Notes under the pieces: generated by a model
Told to the model about the DNA's origin: nothing
Database searches by the model: none
What the model saw: the letters and a program-made list of their open reading frames with translations, nothing else
Shown: in pieces, positions 1 through 13,022 of the stretch
How the letters are laid out: every line of letters starts with the position of its first letter
Position numbering within the stretch: position 1 is the stretch's first letter
Translations under genes and position numbers: made by a program
Assembly (NCBI GenBank): GCA_009792885.1
Contig: WMCF01000205.1
Span: 186,001-250,000, forward strand
Origin: Eremophila alpestris peregrina
Lineage: Eukaryota; Chordata; Aves; Passeriformes; Alaudidae
Length of the DNA stretch: 64,000 nt
Direction: 5' to 3'

Positions 1-3000
1 TTTTCATTGTTTGACTCATTAATAGTCCAACAGACAAAGGGAATTAAGAAAATTATAAACTGGAAAAGTTGCCTTGGGGATCAAGACTACATCTGAAACT
101 ACTTTATCCTTCTTTTCTAAATTCTACATACTCCAGCTTGGAGCTCAGGATGTGAACCATTCATCATGACCATTAAATTAAGGGTTCCAGAAATTAAATG
201 CCATACCTTTATCCCCTGGCACTTCTCTCCAGTGTCTGCTCCTGAAGGGAGGAAAGAGAGACTGTAGTTTTCACTGCCAATAGTGAATTCTGTTTGTGAT
301 TTTGTAGCCCAAAAATAACACTATGTGGTGCTCCAGATGAGTGTTAAAACTAGATGGCCATTCCTTGGGAAGTGCTCAGGTTTATTGGGAGCACGCACCA
401 AGGAGTGAATGGGAACTGAGAAACTACAAGGGAGGCAGGTGGGAGCTGCCTGCCCTCTCCCCTTGTGCAATCCTGCTGCCAGCAGAGGGAAATTCTGCAC
501 ATGGAATTTTAGGGCATTAGGAGAGAATGCTGGCCCATGTCTGCTGTTTGTGCCTTGGGAAAAATCCCATTCCTGCAAACATTTATCCTTGCTACCTGCA
601 TTGTGCCACAGGTATCCACAGGGTGTAATCTCTTGATACACACCCGTGTGCTTGAAATGATTCTAAATGTGGGAAGCTCCCCTTTTTATCCTTGGGTTTG
701 TGGAATTTGATTTTTTAAAAAGTAAGCTATTCTTTTAAAAAATAAGCAATGACAAATTTGTGAAGTCGCCAGGAGGTGTCTGTTGCTCCCAAAAATTCTG
801 TTTGGAAACCTTTGCCAGTGAAGATCTTACTCCATCCCAAGCCACTCTTAAATTGAGATTTAAAGGAAGGCATGATGATTCCATGTGTCTTTCGTAAAGA
901 CAGATCAGTGGATGAGCAAATTGAAACCTGGGTATCAGAATTCTGTAAAATTACCAAAAATTTCGTTTTGATCAAAACACAGGGGCAGTGTAGCCCTTCC
1001 ATAATCCAGTTTGGTGAGAGCTGTTGCACCTTGAGCCTCTTGTTGGAACTTACTGATGAGGGCACTGTAGGACAGAGCACTCCAGGAGCATCTCCTGTCA
1101 TTTGCAGGAGCAAGTTTGGATCCAGAGCTGACTCCTCACAACGTGATTTGCTGAACACCTCGTGCCTTGGCACCCACTCAGATCTCTTGCAGTGTGAGCC
1201 CGTAAAAGCCTGAGCACCTCTGTGCTGCAGAGCAACTCAAAGATAGAGGCACTCTCTCTTCTGCTGGGTTTTGTTGTTGTGTTTCCATGAGATATAATTT
1301 TAATAAGAGAATTGAGGCTCAGTGAATCTCAACAGAGAAGGCATCTGAGAAGAACATCTCTCTCCCATCCTCTCTCTAAATTCTTAGAAACACAGTCTTT
1401 TTCCTGCCTGCTCTTATCTTTTGGAGCTGGTTTTTGGCCCAAATACTGCTTGAGTCGCAGAAGTGCTAACATTAAATCAACTTTTCAACGTTTCAGGCAC
1501 ACTTTGTTTAAATACAAAATCTACCTTTTCTCTGCAACAACAACCTCTTGCAAAATGGCATAAAATGTCTTTTGTCATTTTAGCCGGAAACGACCAGGAG
1601 AATATTTATCATCAAAATGCAAAATAGTCTTCACTTAACTTTAAGAAAGTTCAGTCCTGTGTTCTACCTAATGCATAAAACAGATTTGCACTGCAAGTAT
1701 GATATACAATTCATAATCATAGAAGAAAGAAGGAGGTTTATTGTGGATCATTTTCCTGCAGCCTCTAAATGAGAGCAGAACATTTTTACCAAGTTTACTG
1801 AGTTTTACCAAGCTCAGGTGCAAGGGCAAACATCAGAGACAGAATAAAGATCATTTATTTCAAAGCTGGTTATTCAAAATAATTGGATTGACTTGTCAGC
1901 CCTTTTAAATATTATGTCCTTAAAGCTGTTTTTTGTGGATTCTGTATGCTAGCTCTTTCCTTTCAGCTTTACTCGTTTTGAATGTCAAGTGTGGTGATTC
2001 CCCTCTGCAAGCTGGACAAATGCCAAACAATGCTCCAGGAACTGAGCACCCATGGAAGGCTGGAAATTATCTTTCCTGGTGAAGCAGGAGTTGGAGTCTG
2101 CTGATGGGGTGTGGAGAGGGGCAAAGTGGAAATAAAATCAGGTGTTTTATCCTGTAATGCCCAGGAAGATGAAGTTCAGTGATAGACACAGATTGGTGGG
2201 CAGGAGAACTGTCTCTGCTGGTTGCAGTCAGGGCTGTGAGGAGCCTGAGCCTGAAGGGTTTTGGTTGTTTCTGGCTCTGCCAGAGAAAGCAGCTGATGTA
2301 TGGGTGAAACAGAAGTGCCAGCACTAGAAATGCTAGAGCCCAGGGGTTGTGGTACCCTGGTGTGTAGTGCCTGAATTTGGGAGGGACTGGAGCTCGAAGA
2401 TGAAGAGTCACCTGCTGGAAGGTATCATGACCTTGGCAAAAGGCCCTGAAAAAATGAGTAAAAAGCAGGCACAAAGAACTTGCCATGATTCCTGTGATCC
2501 CAGAGTTGGGATAAAACCGACTGTGCTTCCATTCACACTCCTGAGCCTTGGGATTACTCCTCTGCTGATGCAGTCTGGGGCTTAAGGAGTGGTTTGCAGT
2601 GGGAGCCAAGTTACATTTGGAAAATCAGTTTGTATTTGTATTTAATATTGTTGCTACGGTTGTAATGAATTGCAGTAATTTTTACCTCTTTTGCTGATGG
2701 CTTTTTTTCCTTGACATGGAAGACAATACCACAGGTGATATTAATGTGTGCAGTTTGATAAGGAACTTTTCCGAGGTACTAGGTGCAAGAGGCAGAATTG
2801 CTGTACATGTTTTGCCCATTTGGGAGGTCAACATCTGGAAGACAAATATTTCAGCTGAAACCTCCTCCTGATCTTGGGGTTTGTGTCTGCTCCCTCTGCA
2901 AGTGCTACCTGTTCATTTATTAACTTCCTCTGCTGGAAACTTAACGGCGCGTTGTCACCAGGGCTTTATGTGTTCTGTGTTAAACATTTTAAATGGTGTC

Positions 3001-3234
3001 ATTCTTCCACGTAGACTTAATTCCAACAGCTCCAGAGCCCTGACAGAGAAGGAGATGTGTGTTTTCTCTGTTAACTGGCCTGCCAAGGACACGAGGGATG
3101 AGGGGGGAGACAGCCCCTCTCTGTGTTTGCGTGGCAGGACTCCAGCGAGAGCGCAGGTGTTGTGAGAGGAGGCAATGGCAACCAGATGACATTCCTTCCC
3201 CTTGGACTAGCGTGGAGCCATTGCTCAAACTGAT

Positions 3235-3300
3235 TGTGGCTCCAGCAGTTGGACTGGATGATCCTGACGGCTCATTTCCAACCTAAATGATTCTGTGATA
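3235..3300 (+). mobile_element. CR1 LINE 3'-end fragment
   Basis: The segment reads 'gttggactggatgatc', a short diverged stretch, 'tttccaacctaaatg' and then 'attctgtgata'. This is the characteristic 3' end of avian CR1 retrotransposons: the ttggact-gatgatc block, the ttccaacc block and the terminal 8-mer-like tail. Only the 5'-truncated tail remains, with no reverse transcriptase sequence. Orientation is +. Confidence 0.85.
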
Positions 3301-3383
3301 CCCTTCCAACAAAACTGGAGGCTAATGTGTTGTCTACATGTGCCTGTGTAAAATCCATGGCATTAAAACTTGGGTTCCTCTAA

Positions 3384-3557
3384 CTAAAAGATTATAGGGG
3401 GTTGGAATCACTCTTGACAACGCCTGGGAAGATACTAGAAGGTAGCCCAGATGGTGATTCATCCCAGCTGAGAGATGAACTTACCTTTCTGGAGGTGCTG
3501 ATGGGGCAGCTGATGTCAGGAGAGGCCCTCAACACTTACCTAGAGAAAGTGCCTTGA
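3384..3557 (+). other. Short coding-looking open frame, unidentified
   Basis: An open frame runs from just after a TAA at 3381-3383 to a TGA at 3555-3557, giving about 57 residues. It has no early ATG and is preceded by a weak acceptor-like context (pyrimidine-rich, ctaac, then aaag). The translation has an amphipathic helix-like stretch including SSQLRDELTFLEVLMGQLM and ends LNTYLEKVP. The balanced composition looks more protein-like than nearby chance frames. I do not recognise the family. It could be an exon relic, a degenerate repeat-derived ORF or coincidence. Confidence 0.2.
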
Positions 3558-6500
3558 GGTCGATGGAAAGAATTGAGAGCAGCAACCCTCGATATATTGA
3601 GAAAAATATTTTACCAGCTTGTGCAAATATATCTTGTTTGCTGAAATGGTTCTGGAAATGCTGCTGGTCTCCTCCTCTCATACCTGTGTGTGTGTGGCCT
3701 TAACCACGCACCCCAGGGATTTTTTTATCTCTTTTGCTAACACTGAGGAGTTTTCACATCCCTGTTTGGTAAAATGGCTCTGCCATCAGCCAAGTGTGGA
3801 AAGGGCTTTGATAACGTTCAAGGTGAAACACTTGTCAGCTCTCACTTTATCCAGGAACGGATTATCTGGGCTGTGGAATAATGAGGTCATGTCTTTCCTC
3901 CACACCGCTGGCAAGAGCTTCGGATTTCACACAGGGGCAGCTGCTTACACCAAGCCTGCTCTACTTAATGCCTTTAAAGCTACCCTGCTTCCCTGTCAGC
4001 GAGTTCTCCCCGAGCTGAGAGTGTGAAACGTGCTCACAGCCTCCTTTGCAGAGCCTGTGTGGGGCTTCCTGGTGCTTGGATTGCTGTCCTAGCCCAGAGC
4101 TGGGTGGGTGGGATGCAGGAGCACAGGGTGTGAGAAGCAGAGTGACCTGTGCCTTGCAAAGCTGCACCCAAAATACAGGAATGTGGAGCAGGATTTGTGG
4201 GTGGGTGGACCAAAGCCATGCAGCTCTTTCCAGGTGTCCCATCAGCAGCTTGCAGTCTGAATGTGCAGCTTTAATACAGAGCTGTGGCAGTGAGAGTGGC
4301 CATGGACATGAAAGATCCCTAAAGCACACAAGTTGTGGGTGTTAAAGCCTATGGGTGCTTAAGTAGATTAGCAAACAAACAAATCCTTTAATATTCTGGA
4401 ATGCTTCCTCACCACCTAAGCAGGGATTATTTCACCAAGCCAGCAAATTCTACCCTTCTGCCTAGTGAAAAGTCTGCCTTTCAGGTAGCTGTGCTCTTTA
4501 GTGATTTGTACTCTTAGGTTAAAAAGAAAAAGGAAAATCTGGAAGCATATTGAAAGTGTCTCTGTGGATTTCAGGAAAAGCACAAAAATAGTAAAAAGAG
4601 CTGTTAAACATGTTCAAGACCCTGTGAAAACTGAGGTTGTTGCAGTGCAGGCAGCAGCATATGTAGGATGCTGCACCACAAAGTTGCTACAATTTTATCC
4701 TTGAAATTTGTTTTACAGAACTAAATGCAACTTCGTGTACAAATACATGACACAACTCAGCCACCACTTTCTTCTTAGCACTGTGAAAATCTTGGTTAAA
4801 CTGTCAGTTTTTTATCTGAAACACACAGAAACAACCAGCTACCTTGGTCTGATTCCACTTCCAGGCTTTCATCATCTGTGATTTTGGTAAAAAGCTGCTT
4901 TTGTTAATGTGTAATGCCTCATAGTAACCGGTTACACTTTTACTACAAAGGGGTGTTTTATTTTCCCGAGGGATGAATAGTAATCAAGGATCAGCTGGTA
5001 GTGCCAAGTGCCCTGATAACACAATTGGCTGCATACAGCTTTGTTAGGCCCCTTCCTGCACTGGCTGGCTGGGGAGACTTGAAGAGAAGATGTTGGGAGA
5101 GCTGTTCTTTACCTACTTGGCTGTTGGGGAGCTGAATTTTGGGATCACTTTGTCTGCTGGGTGAGGAGGTAAGAGCTGGCTTCGGAGCACATGAAGCCCT
5201 TACTGATTAGGACAGCAAGGGGAGGGTGGAAGAGGGAATAGGCGGAGAAAATGCTTGAAAATAAGCATGTGAATTAGAGAAATTACCCTGGAATTCATCA
5301 TTGACCGATTTTTGTGGAAATGTGTGGGGGTTGATGGAGTTGGAAGGAGACAGAAAGTGGGAATACTGATTCTAATCAGAGTAAGAGCTGATTTGTGTTA
5401 TTTTGATGCTGATTTAGGTGAGCTGAAGGAGGGCTGCAGTCACCCTGGCCCTATGGTAGGAAGTGTCTCACTGCTAAGCACAAAGTGGAGTCTGGCTTTG
5501 ATCTCATTAACCCCATCAGCACGGGAGTAGCTGGTGTGTTTCTGGAGCTTGACTCTTTCAGACACTTGAGGTACATAGAAAGTGGCAGAGATTACGTCAG
5601 CACCAAAAAAGGTAAGAGACAGATCTTCTTCTGATTTTTTTCAGAAATGTAGGGTCCAGTAATGGTATCAAGAGAGAGGAGGAGAATTCTGCCCCTTTTC
5701 TCAATGAGAAGAGGAAAAGTTGGGGTAATAAAAATCTGAGCAGAAGTGGGGAGAAAAAGAAATTACCAGCATGTGTGAAAAATTTCCTCCTTTCCTCTGT
5801 CTGCTCATCATTTATTTCTGAACTCCACAAGAAAAACAATGAAATGGAAAAGAAGGAAAACCCACAGCAACAATTACAGGAGGAGCGTCTTGGAGATGGC
5901 TTTGCACAAAGGTGGGCTTTATATCTTTATATCTATTAGGATGTGACTTAGCCTGATTTTCTGAGAATACTCAATATCCTTAATAAGTGCCCTGTGATTT
6001 TAAGCTGGATTTATCCTGCTGGATTGTCTTGGGAGGAAGGGTCACAGCCACAGAAGTTTAGCCCAAGCTGTGCAGACTACTTTGATACTTCTGATTTAAA
6101 AATAGGAGATAGAAGTAAAGTTCTGTATTAACTCTAAAATTCCACTGTTCCCACAATTAAGGACCCCCCCCCACCATGAGTTTGATAGTAGAGTGTGTGT
6201 GGAAGGAAAATAATGGTGGTTGTGACCAGCTGTAACACACTTGTCTTGCCTTAAGTGAGGGCTGGAAACAAAACTCACATCATAACCTCAGGTTTTTAAT
6301 CTCTGCAGAACATAATGAACTCTTTTGAAAGGGTGGTTGGAGGGTTAAGCTAGGAAGGACAAACTGGTAGTGTAATAACATCTATATTAAAAATAAAAAA
6401 ACCCCAACCAACACAGATGTAATGTATTATATAATCTCTGTTAAACTTGCTCTGGGAAACCCTCCAAGAGCCAGTGTCAGTCTCCATTTTGTACAAGTCT

Positions 6501-7987
6501 GTACATAACCTTTGTAAGAATTTGTGTGAAGTTGGGTGGGGAAACAGAGAAGCACAAAGTTAGAACAGAATGTAGCCTGGCCAAAGCCTTTCTGCAGCGG
6601 CGCATTCGGAGCAGGGACGGAGGGAGCTTTGCTCCTTCCTGGGCCTCCCCACCAGCCACCCTCTCAGCACAGGTGCTATCAGCCTCTGTTAGTTGCTTTC
6701 AGATACAGCAATTAATTTAATGACTGCTAATAAGTAACGCATATGATAAGGTATGGGCTGTGCCACAGGGCTGCATGTTTTCCAGGAGCTCGGTCACTGT
6801 CTCACCATGGATGGTGTTCACTTACCTGCCAGCAGAGAATAACTTGGAACAAAGTGCTTGCTTGCAAGCAGTGTTTGGATACAGGGAGAATGCTCCTGAA
6901 AACAAGGAAATTATAGTGATAAATATTAAAATAGATAAATTTATAGTGATATATTGACTTTTCAGACAAAACATCAGTCCGACTGTATTGATTACTCCTG
7001 CTGAGCTCTTGTCAACTTCTGTCCTTTCCACCTTCCTTCTTCCCTTGAAATGCTATCCTAGTCAGCCCTTCTTGTATCACCTTTGGAAGTCATCTCTCTT
7101 AACAGAGGTGGTGTTGTGCTGCTTCTTTCCCATTCCCTGCCAAGAAGGATTGTTTTCCTCTACACAATTCAGCAGAGCAGCCACTGGCACTGAAAATATT
7201 GATGATGTGGAGGTGATTTGGAACATGGCAAGTTTCCTCAAACAAACAAGTAGTGCAGTTTCACTAACGGGCTTTGGCTGAGCTGTCCTGTCATGAAATA
7301 CACTGAGAAAATATTTTTTTCGGGCTTTTTAAATTTTAGTCTGAAATCTAAGTTTAAAACAGAGCTGATGACCCGACTGTCTCCTGTCTAAGCTACCTTT
7401 AACAGGAACAGCAGAGCTGGTTTAGCTGTTCCTCAAGGAGCGAACAGGGAATAATTCCACATTTACTACATCTCGCACATTAACTTTGCATCTTTGTAAA
7501 CACAAACTAGGATACAGATGGATATCCTAATACCTAACAGCATGTGGAAAGAGGGATGTGATTTAGAAAATGCATGCCTTTGAAGGTCTGAGCATCTCAG
7601 GACATGGTCCTTCCTTTCAACCGCTCTTTTCTTTGCCCAGGGAGGTCTGGCAGTAGGAATTGTCCCTTCTTGCCTTAGAAAGAACTCAGAGCAAATGATT
7701 CTTTCTGTGTCTTCCTAAGAAGTGCTGAGCACTTTTACTTTATAACAATTAGCACCCTGGAAAAATTAAGTCTGCAGGAGCTAATGAGTCTACAGGAGTG
7801 TTTGTAATTGACTCAAAGTTGTTGTTTTTTCATGTGGCAAGTTTTAAGAAAACCGGCAGATGGTTTTGAAAGGTAATTCTTGACATCAGTCCAGCTCCAA
7901 AAATGTTGTTTTCCATTTACTTCCCATGTTTCACACTGTTGGTGTGTGATGAAATACGAGTGAACAGCTACTGCTGAGCTCCTGTGC

Positions 7988-8080
7988 TCTTGTAGGCTTG
8001 TGGTGAGAGATCTTTTCCATGTCTTTTCATCCATAAAAGAGTCAAAGAAAGGTGTGGTGTTGGTTTGTTTGTTTTTCCCC
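7988..8080. repeat. Diverged repeat copy A (partner at 9694-9780)
   Basis: The segment shares ordered blocks with 9694-9780: 'cttgtag..ttgtggt.aga', 'ccataaaagagt', 'gaaaggtgtgg' and a following GT-rich 'tttgtttttcccc' block. Copy A has about 9 bases more between the first two blocks. Read on the minus strand both copies show a related short peptide pattern (PFFDSFMDEK here, PFLYSFMAEK in the partner). That suggests two old copies of an interspersed element rather than a simple repeat. I cannot assign a family. Confidence 0.55.
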
Positions 8081-9693
8081 CTGTACAATACCTGCAGCAA
8101 AGACTCAGAATGCGGTAAAATACTGAATACTGGATCTTGGGTGCATAAAGGTTTACATTTTCTGGAAATGGGACATTTGGAGGAGAATTAGAAAAGTCAT
8201 GTTGGTTTGCTATGAGAAGAGAGTGGTGTATGAGTTCTAACAGATTGATGTTCAGGGTTTGATAATTGCCCTCTGCAGAGCTGAAATCCAGCTAGGTGGT
8301 GACAGCTATTTCACTGCTCTGAGAGGTATGGATGTAAATAATAGCTGAGCAGTTGACCTCAATATCTGCTGGAGCTGAAGATGACCTTTCTTGAATACTC
8401 TGAGGTCTCTGTCTGGCCTTCCATGTAGAAAAGACTAGAACCCACTAGGGAATTGTTGTCATGGACTTTTTTTTCTTTTATTTAATAAACAGGATGGGGA
8501 ATTGTGGCAAACACTGAGTCCAGCCAGGCAAGATGCCCACAGTTGGAAGCTAATATAAAGTGTGTTTTCCTGTTTTCCAACTGGGCACACTTGGCATTCT
8601 TATTTTTCTTCAGATGCTTCTTTTAGGCTGGATTATACTGCTGAAAATCTGTGGAAAGATTGCTGTGGACAACAGTGCAATCCCTCCCTTGGGAATGCTT
8701 TGGTCTTACAGTGCTGCTCCAAGAAATGTCACCTTGCAGCAGCATCACTGCAGAGTTTTGAAAGGTTAGTGGCCAGGCGAATTTAGGAGGGAATTCCATT
8801 TTATGCATGAATTTCAAAACTACTGAGTTTGGGAGGCAATAGAGATGGGATCCTGACTAGGCTTGGAGATACTTTGAACAGGGTATGTCTCAGTAATAGA
8901 TGTGGTCTTTGTACATGGAAATTCTTTGGCTTCTCAAGGACAGTGTGTTTAATTGATCAGGGAAAGAAACAAGAATCACAGGAGTGGTTTCAAAATAAGG
9001 AGTCATGGAGGGAATCTAAAAGAGGGACCACCCCCCCGCAACACACACAAACACAGTTTCTGGTGTCACAAGCTCCCTGTGTTCAGTGTGTGTCTGTACA
9101 TGTCCTCCTGGGTGGGAGCCAGCAGGAGAGGCAGTGCAGGCTTTCCCCATGGCTGCTGAGGAACTAGAGCAGCCTGTCTCCCACCCCGCTGGAAATTAGG
9201 GGGTTTTGTCAGCAGTGTGACAGTGTGTGCAAGGCCATGTGGGATTTCTGTTCCTCTCTGTCAAGGGTTTTCCCAGTCTTTTTTGGTGGGAGAAATCTCA
9301 CTCTTCCACCCAAAAGCTCTTGAGGGATAATATTTTTCATGCTGTCTCCAAAGTACCAAAGTCTCCTGACATCCTCAATCTCAAAGGGAACCAAGGTTAA
9401 CTTTGATGTCCCCAGGAACAGAATCTGGCCCTTGACACAGAATGTTCTTTGGCAGGTCGTTGTTACTATGGAGCAAAAATTCCAAGATGTGCCTGGCAAG
9501 CCTTTCTAGAGTGCAACAAACGACATCAAACATGCAGGGGATGTCTTGGCATTTTATATTTGAATTGCCAACTGCAGAATCTGACAGAGAATTAAGTCCC
9601 AGAAAACAAAAAAAGGATGAAAAAATAGAGGTTAATAGCAAATTATAGTTTATCATTCTCTCGTTGGGATGTGGCAAAGTGACATCACTGTAG

Positions 9694-9780
9694 TCTTGTA
9701 GATTTGTGGTAAGATTTATCTTTTCAGCCATAAAAGAGTAAAGGAAAGGTGTGGGGCTGTTTATTTGGTTTTTCCCCTGA
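9694..9780. repeat. Diverged repeat copy B (partner at 7988-8080)
   Basis: This is the second member of the pair, in the same orientation and about 1.7 kb downstream. It aligns through 'cttgtag', 'ttgtggt', 'ccataaaagagt' and 'aaaggtgtgg'. The flanking sequences diverge quickly, so the boundaries are approximate. An open frame on the minus strand (9381-9956) runs through it but shows no domain I can recognise. Confidence 0.55.
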
Positions 9781-11733
9781 GAACTTAAAGTCTGTAAATA
9801 TTGAAGAGGATGATGCTGTGGCCAGAAATCCATGTGGCTCCTGTGGCATGTTCCTTTTCCTGTAGCCAGTTTCTGGTGGGAAAGCAGTGACAACTCCTGA
9901 GCTGTGTGGGAACTGGCTCTCCACACACACACTTCCTTAGCACCATTTGGTACCACACAAGTGTATGAAGGCTCAGAGGAAGAAGTTGCCAGGAAAAAAA
10001 AAATCTACCTGTTGCAAATTTCTCTTCAGGAGATCCATGGAAAAGCTTCCTTCCTGTTTGCATTTGCCTGTTAACATCTCACTGAAATGCCTTTTGATGG
10101 TCAAGCAGAACCAAAAACGTGACACAGACGTGAAGCTGCTGCTTCCCCACAGAAGCTGCTGCAGCCACGGAGGGAACCTAAACTTTGCTTGTTGACACAC
10201 TGCTCTTGAGAGCAACAAGAGAGATTGTGTTCATTAGGCCAACCCCATCATTCTTGCTAAAAGCAGGCTCAGGTTTCCATGTATATTTTCAAATCAAATT
10301 AGAAACGCTGCTCCTGAGACCTCCTTCAGCTGACAGTGACGGATTGCACAACCTGATAAACAGGAGGCATTCCTGGAGCTGTGCTAACAGCCGAGTCCCA
10401 CAAGTGCTCAGATAATAAAAACATGCACAGAGCCTTGTATTTAAATTAGCAGAGAGCTTCTCCTCTTCCCCCAGCAAAGCGGCCCACTCCTGGGGAGTGG
10501 CCACTTCTCCAGCAGAAATGGGAAAGGTTTGTGTCTGTGCAAGGAACTGTTTCTCTGTGGCTTGGAAAAGTTTGCTCAGTGCTAGGACAGCAGACAAGGA
10601 CTTGCAGATAATTCGTGGTAGATGGCAGTAAGTTATTACTGGTATCCAGCAATAATGACAATTTCCCTTTTTCACAAAGCTGTTTATACAGGCAGATTAG
10701 GTCGTATCAGCTAAAATAGTTAACAATACAAAGTAAGGAAGATAGGGGCAGTAGCTTAGTGGAATCTCTTGTGCACATGCAGGCAACCCGTGTAGCAGCT
10801 ACACATGAAGGCTACAGAGGCAGTTCTCTAAGAAAGATTAAACTTGGTCAGAAAACAGTAACTATGGATACCTGAAGGAGAGGTGTACCAGTTGCCTTTA
10901 TGTTTGCCAGTATGTCAAAGGAGCGGTGGAAAATGAAGAGACTTGCTGTGGCCTACCCATAGGAGAGTTAAGTTTTGCCTGTGGTTACCCAAGGAAAATA
11001 CTGATTTCTTTGATACAATGCAGGAGATGGGAAAGGGAAGATGTGTTCTCAGACTCTCAGCCTATTTTACAGACATTGGCATTTTCTTTCTGTTTAATTT
11101 GTGCTGAATTTGGGCACAGACCAAACCCCTCTCTCTGCAGCATTTCCCCAATGCTTTGATTCCACATTCAAATGTTCATGAGGCAGGTTCACGTCGAGGT
11201 TGGTCCCTTTGTTCTTGGAGGTTTGCCTGGCTGCTGCCTTTCACTGTCTCCTCTGCCTCTAAGAAGAACTGATGTTATCTCCTGAAGTGAAAACTCCAGG
11301 TTTTGTTTGTAACTGAGGAATTCTGGTGTGCCTTTCCCCAGCCTGTGCAGTGACGGCGAGAGGCAGTGGCGCCCGGGCTGCGCGTCCTCAGAGAGCTTCG
11401 AGCACAGCCCCTGCACAGGAGCTGAGGAAATCCCCAGCCTCCCGTGCCTTTGATCTCAGATAAAGGTCAGCCTGTCTGGTAAAAAGTGTGATGGGAAATG
11501 CCACCACATCAGCCCTTGCTTTCTCTTCCTTACCTTGAAGTGATTCACTGTGTGTGTCAGGGTGTGCCTCTGCCACGGCACCCATGGAGCGAGGCTCTTG
11601 GGAGCAGCTTCACTCATCTTATGCACCAGCAAGATTTCATGAGAGCTGCTGAGAAACTGCCCACAGCACTTGTTATTACAGCAGTGTTCTGTAGCTGTTG
11701 TTGGATTTTGTTGGTTTGTTGGAGAGTTTTTAA

Positions 11734-11800
11734 ATCATAGAATCATTTGGAAAAAAAACCTTGAAGGTCATTGAGTCCAGGAGGATCAGAGTTTATCCAG
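11734..11800 (-). mobile_element. CR1 LINE 3'-end fragment, reverse orientation
   Basis: The segment begins 'tcatagaatcattt', continues 'ggaaaaaaaaccttgaaggtcattgagtcca' and fades out after about 65 bases. This is the reverse complement of the CR1 3' end: tail 8-mer, then the ttccaacc-equivalent, then the gatgatc-equivalent block. It is severely 5'-truncated. Confidence 0.75.
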
Positions 11801-12961
11801 TGCATCTTTACAAAGGTCAGTTAAGTCACCTAGAGATGAAAGTTGCATCTAGGTGTGGATTAGGAAGAAAACCAAACAAAAAGCTAAGGATGGATTGTGC
11901 TTTCCTTCTGTCCAATGCACCCTTTGGCACTCAGGCTGGCATGAGGGAGAGAAGCAGCATCTGACTGCAGGAGGTGGCGATCATCTCCAGTCCCTGAGCC
12001 TCAAAGTGAAAGTGGAAACAGGGATTGGATCGCTGCTCCTGGCCATCACTCAGTCTCTTGAACCCCATTTTGGCAGGTTTTTCTGAAGGATTTACTTCAG
12101 GCATAGAGGGCTGGTCTCTATTGACTTGGTGTCAGCTGGGCCACCTCTAGATGGTGGTTTGGAGAAAGAAAATAACTTGGTTGTATCAGATTCCTGCCTG
12201 TGCATCAATCCTCAAATTAAGGCCATGCCAGGATGAAGCCGTAAGTGCCAGTTCATTCTCCAGAATGTAGATTTCATTTTTCTGATCAGAACTTTGCACT
12301 GCTCTAATTTCCAGGAATAATCTAGTGAGATGGACTTCTGTGAGGTGCAGGAATGCTTGCTTGAGCCTGTGGGGAGCCTTTGGATATTGCTGGAGGGTTT
12401 CCCCTTCTTTCAGTGAAGTATTAATCCAGGTGCCAGGTGATTGTGAACACCTGCCAGTACTATTAGCTATTTGACTGACCCATTTAAGCCCAGTATTATG
12501 TTTCTAAAATCAAGCTCTTACACTTGGCATACTTTTTTTAAGGTGGTACTGGCTTTAGAGATGTGAAAGGAGAGGTGTTGAGGTGTTTCTATGGTAGTAT
12601 CCTAGGAAAAATGCATATGGACTTCTGTGAGAAGAGAGCCCTGCTACCTCCAAGGGCTCCAAGATGAACTTGCATCACTAAGACTACTCTGCAGGAGTAA
12701 TTTAATTTTTCTTTTCATTTTCGTATTCACTTTGGTTCTTCAGTTGGATTTTTTGTTCATTAGAACTCTTTATAGGTTCCAAAGTTTTCAGATGGATTTC
12801 ACTGAAAATGGTTTTGTACTTTGTGCTCAAGGTGTGCCTGAGAATGCTTTTGGTGAGCAATCACATTTTCTAAATCCCACAGCAGCATTAATGCTCATTT
12901 GGAATACTTTTATTCCCCACCAAGGATTTTTATGCCATTCTTTGTCCTTTGAGCCTCTGTC

Positions 12962-13022
12962 ATTAACAGCAATCTGTTAATTACAATTAATAAATTAATT
13001 AACAGCAGTCTGTTAATTACAA
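12962..13022. repeat. 25-bp AT-rich palindromic direct repeat (period 36)
   Basis: Two copies, 12962-12986 and 12998-13022, differ at one position (aat versus agt in the middle). Each contains an inverted pair TTAACAG-4 bases-CTGTTAA. The linker is almost entirely homeodomain-type AATTAA/TTAATT sequence. Nothing else here resembles a transposon. It may be a local duplication of a homeodomain or HNF1-type binding site. Confidence 0.75.

Noticed and set aside
475..490. GCCAGCAGAGGGAA resembling CTCF
   Set aside because: Close to the core but mismatched at the GGC position; too weak alone.
2067..2609. 180-codon minus-strand frame
   Set aside because: No recognisable family, no splice context, and a competing open frame on the other strand; likely chance.
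9381..9956. 191-codon minus-strand frame crossing repeat copy B
   Set aside because: No recognisable domain; part of it matches the repeat pair, so I treat it as repeat-derived or chance rather than a gene.
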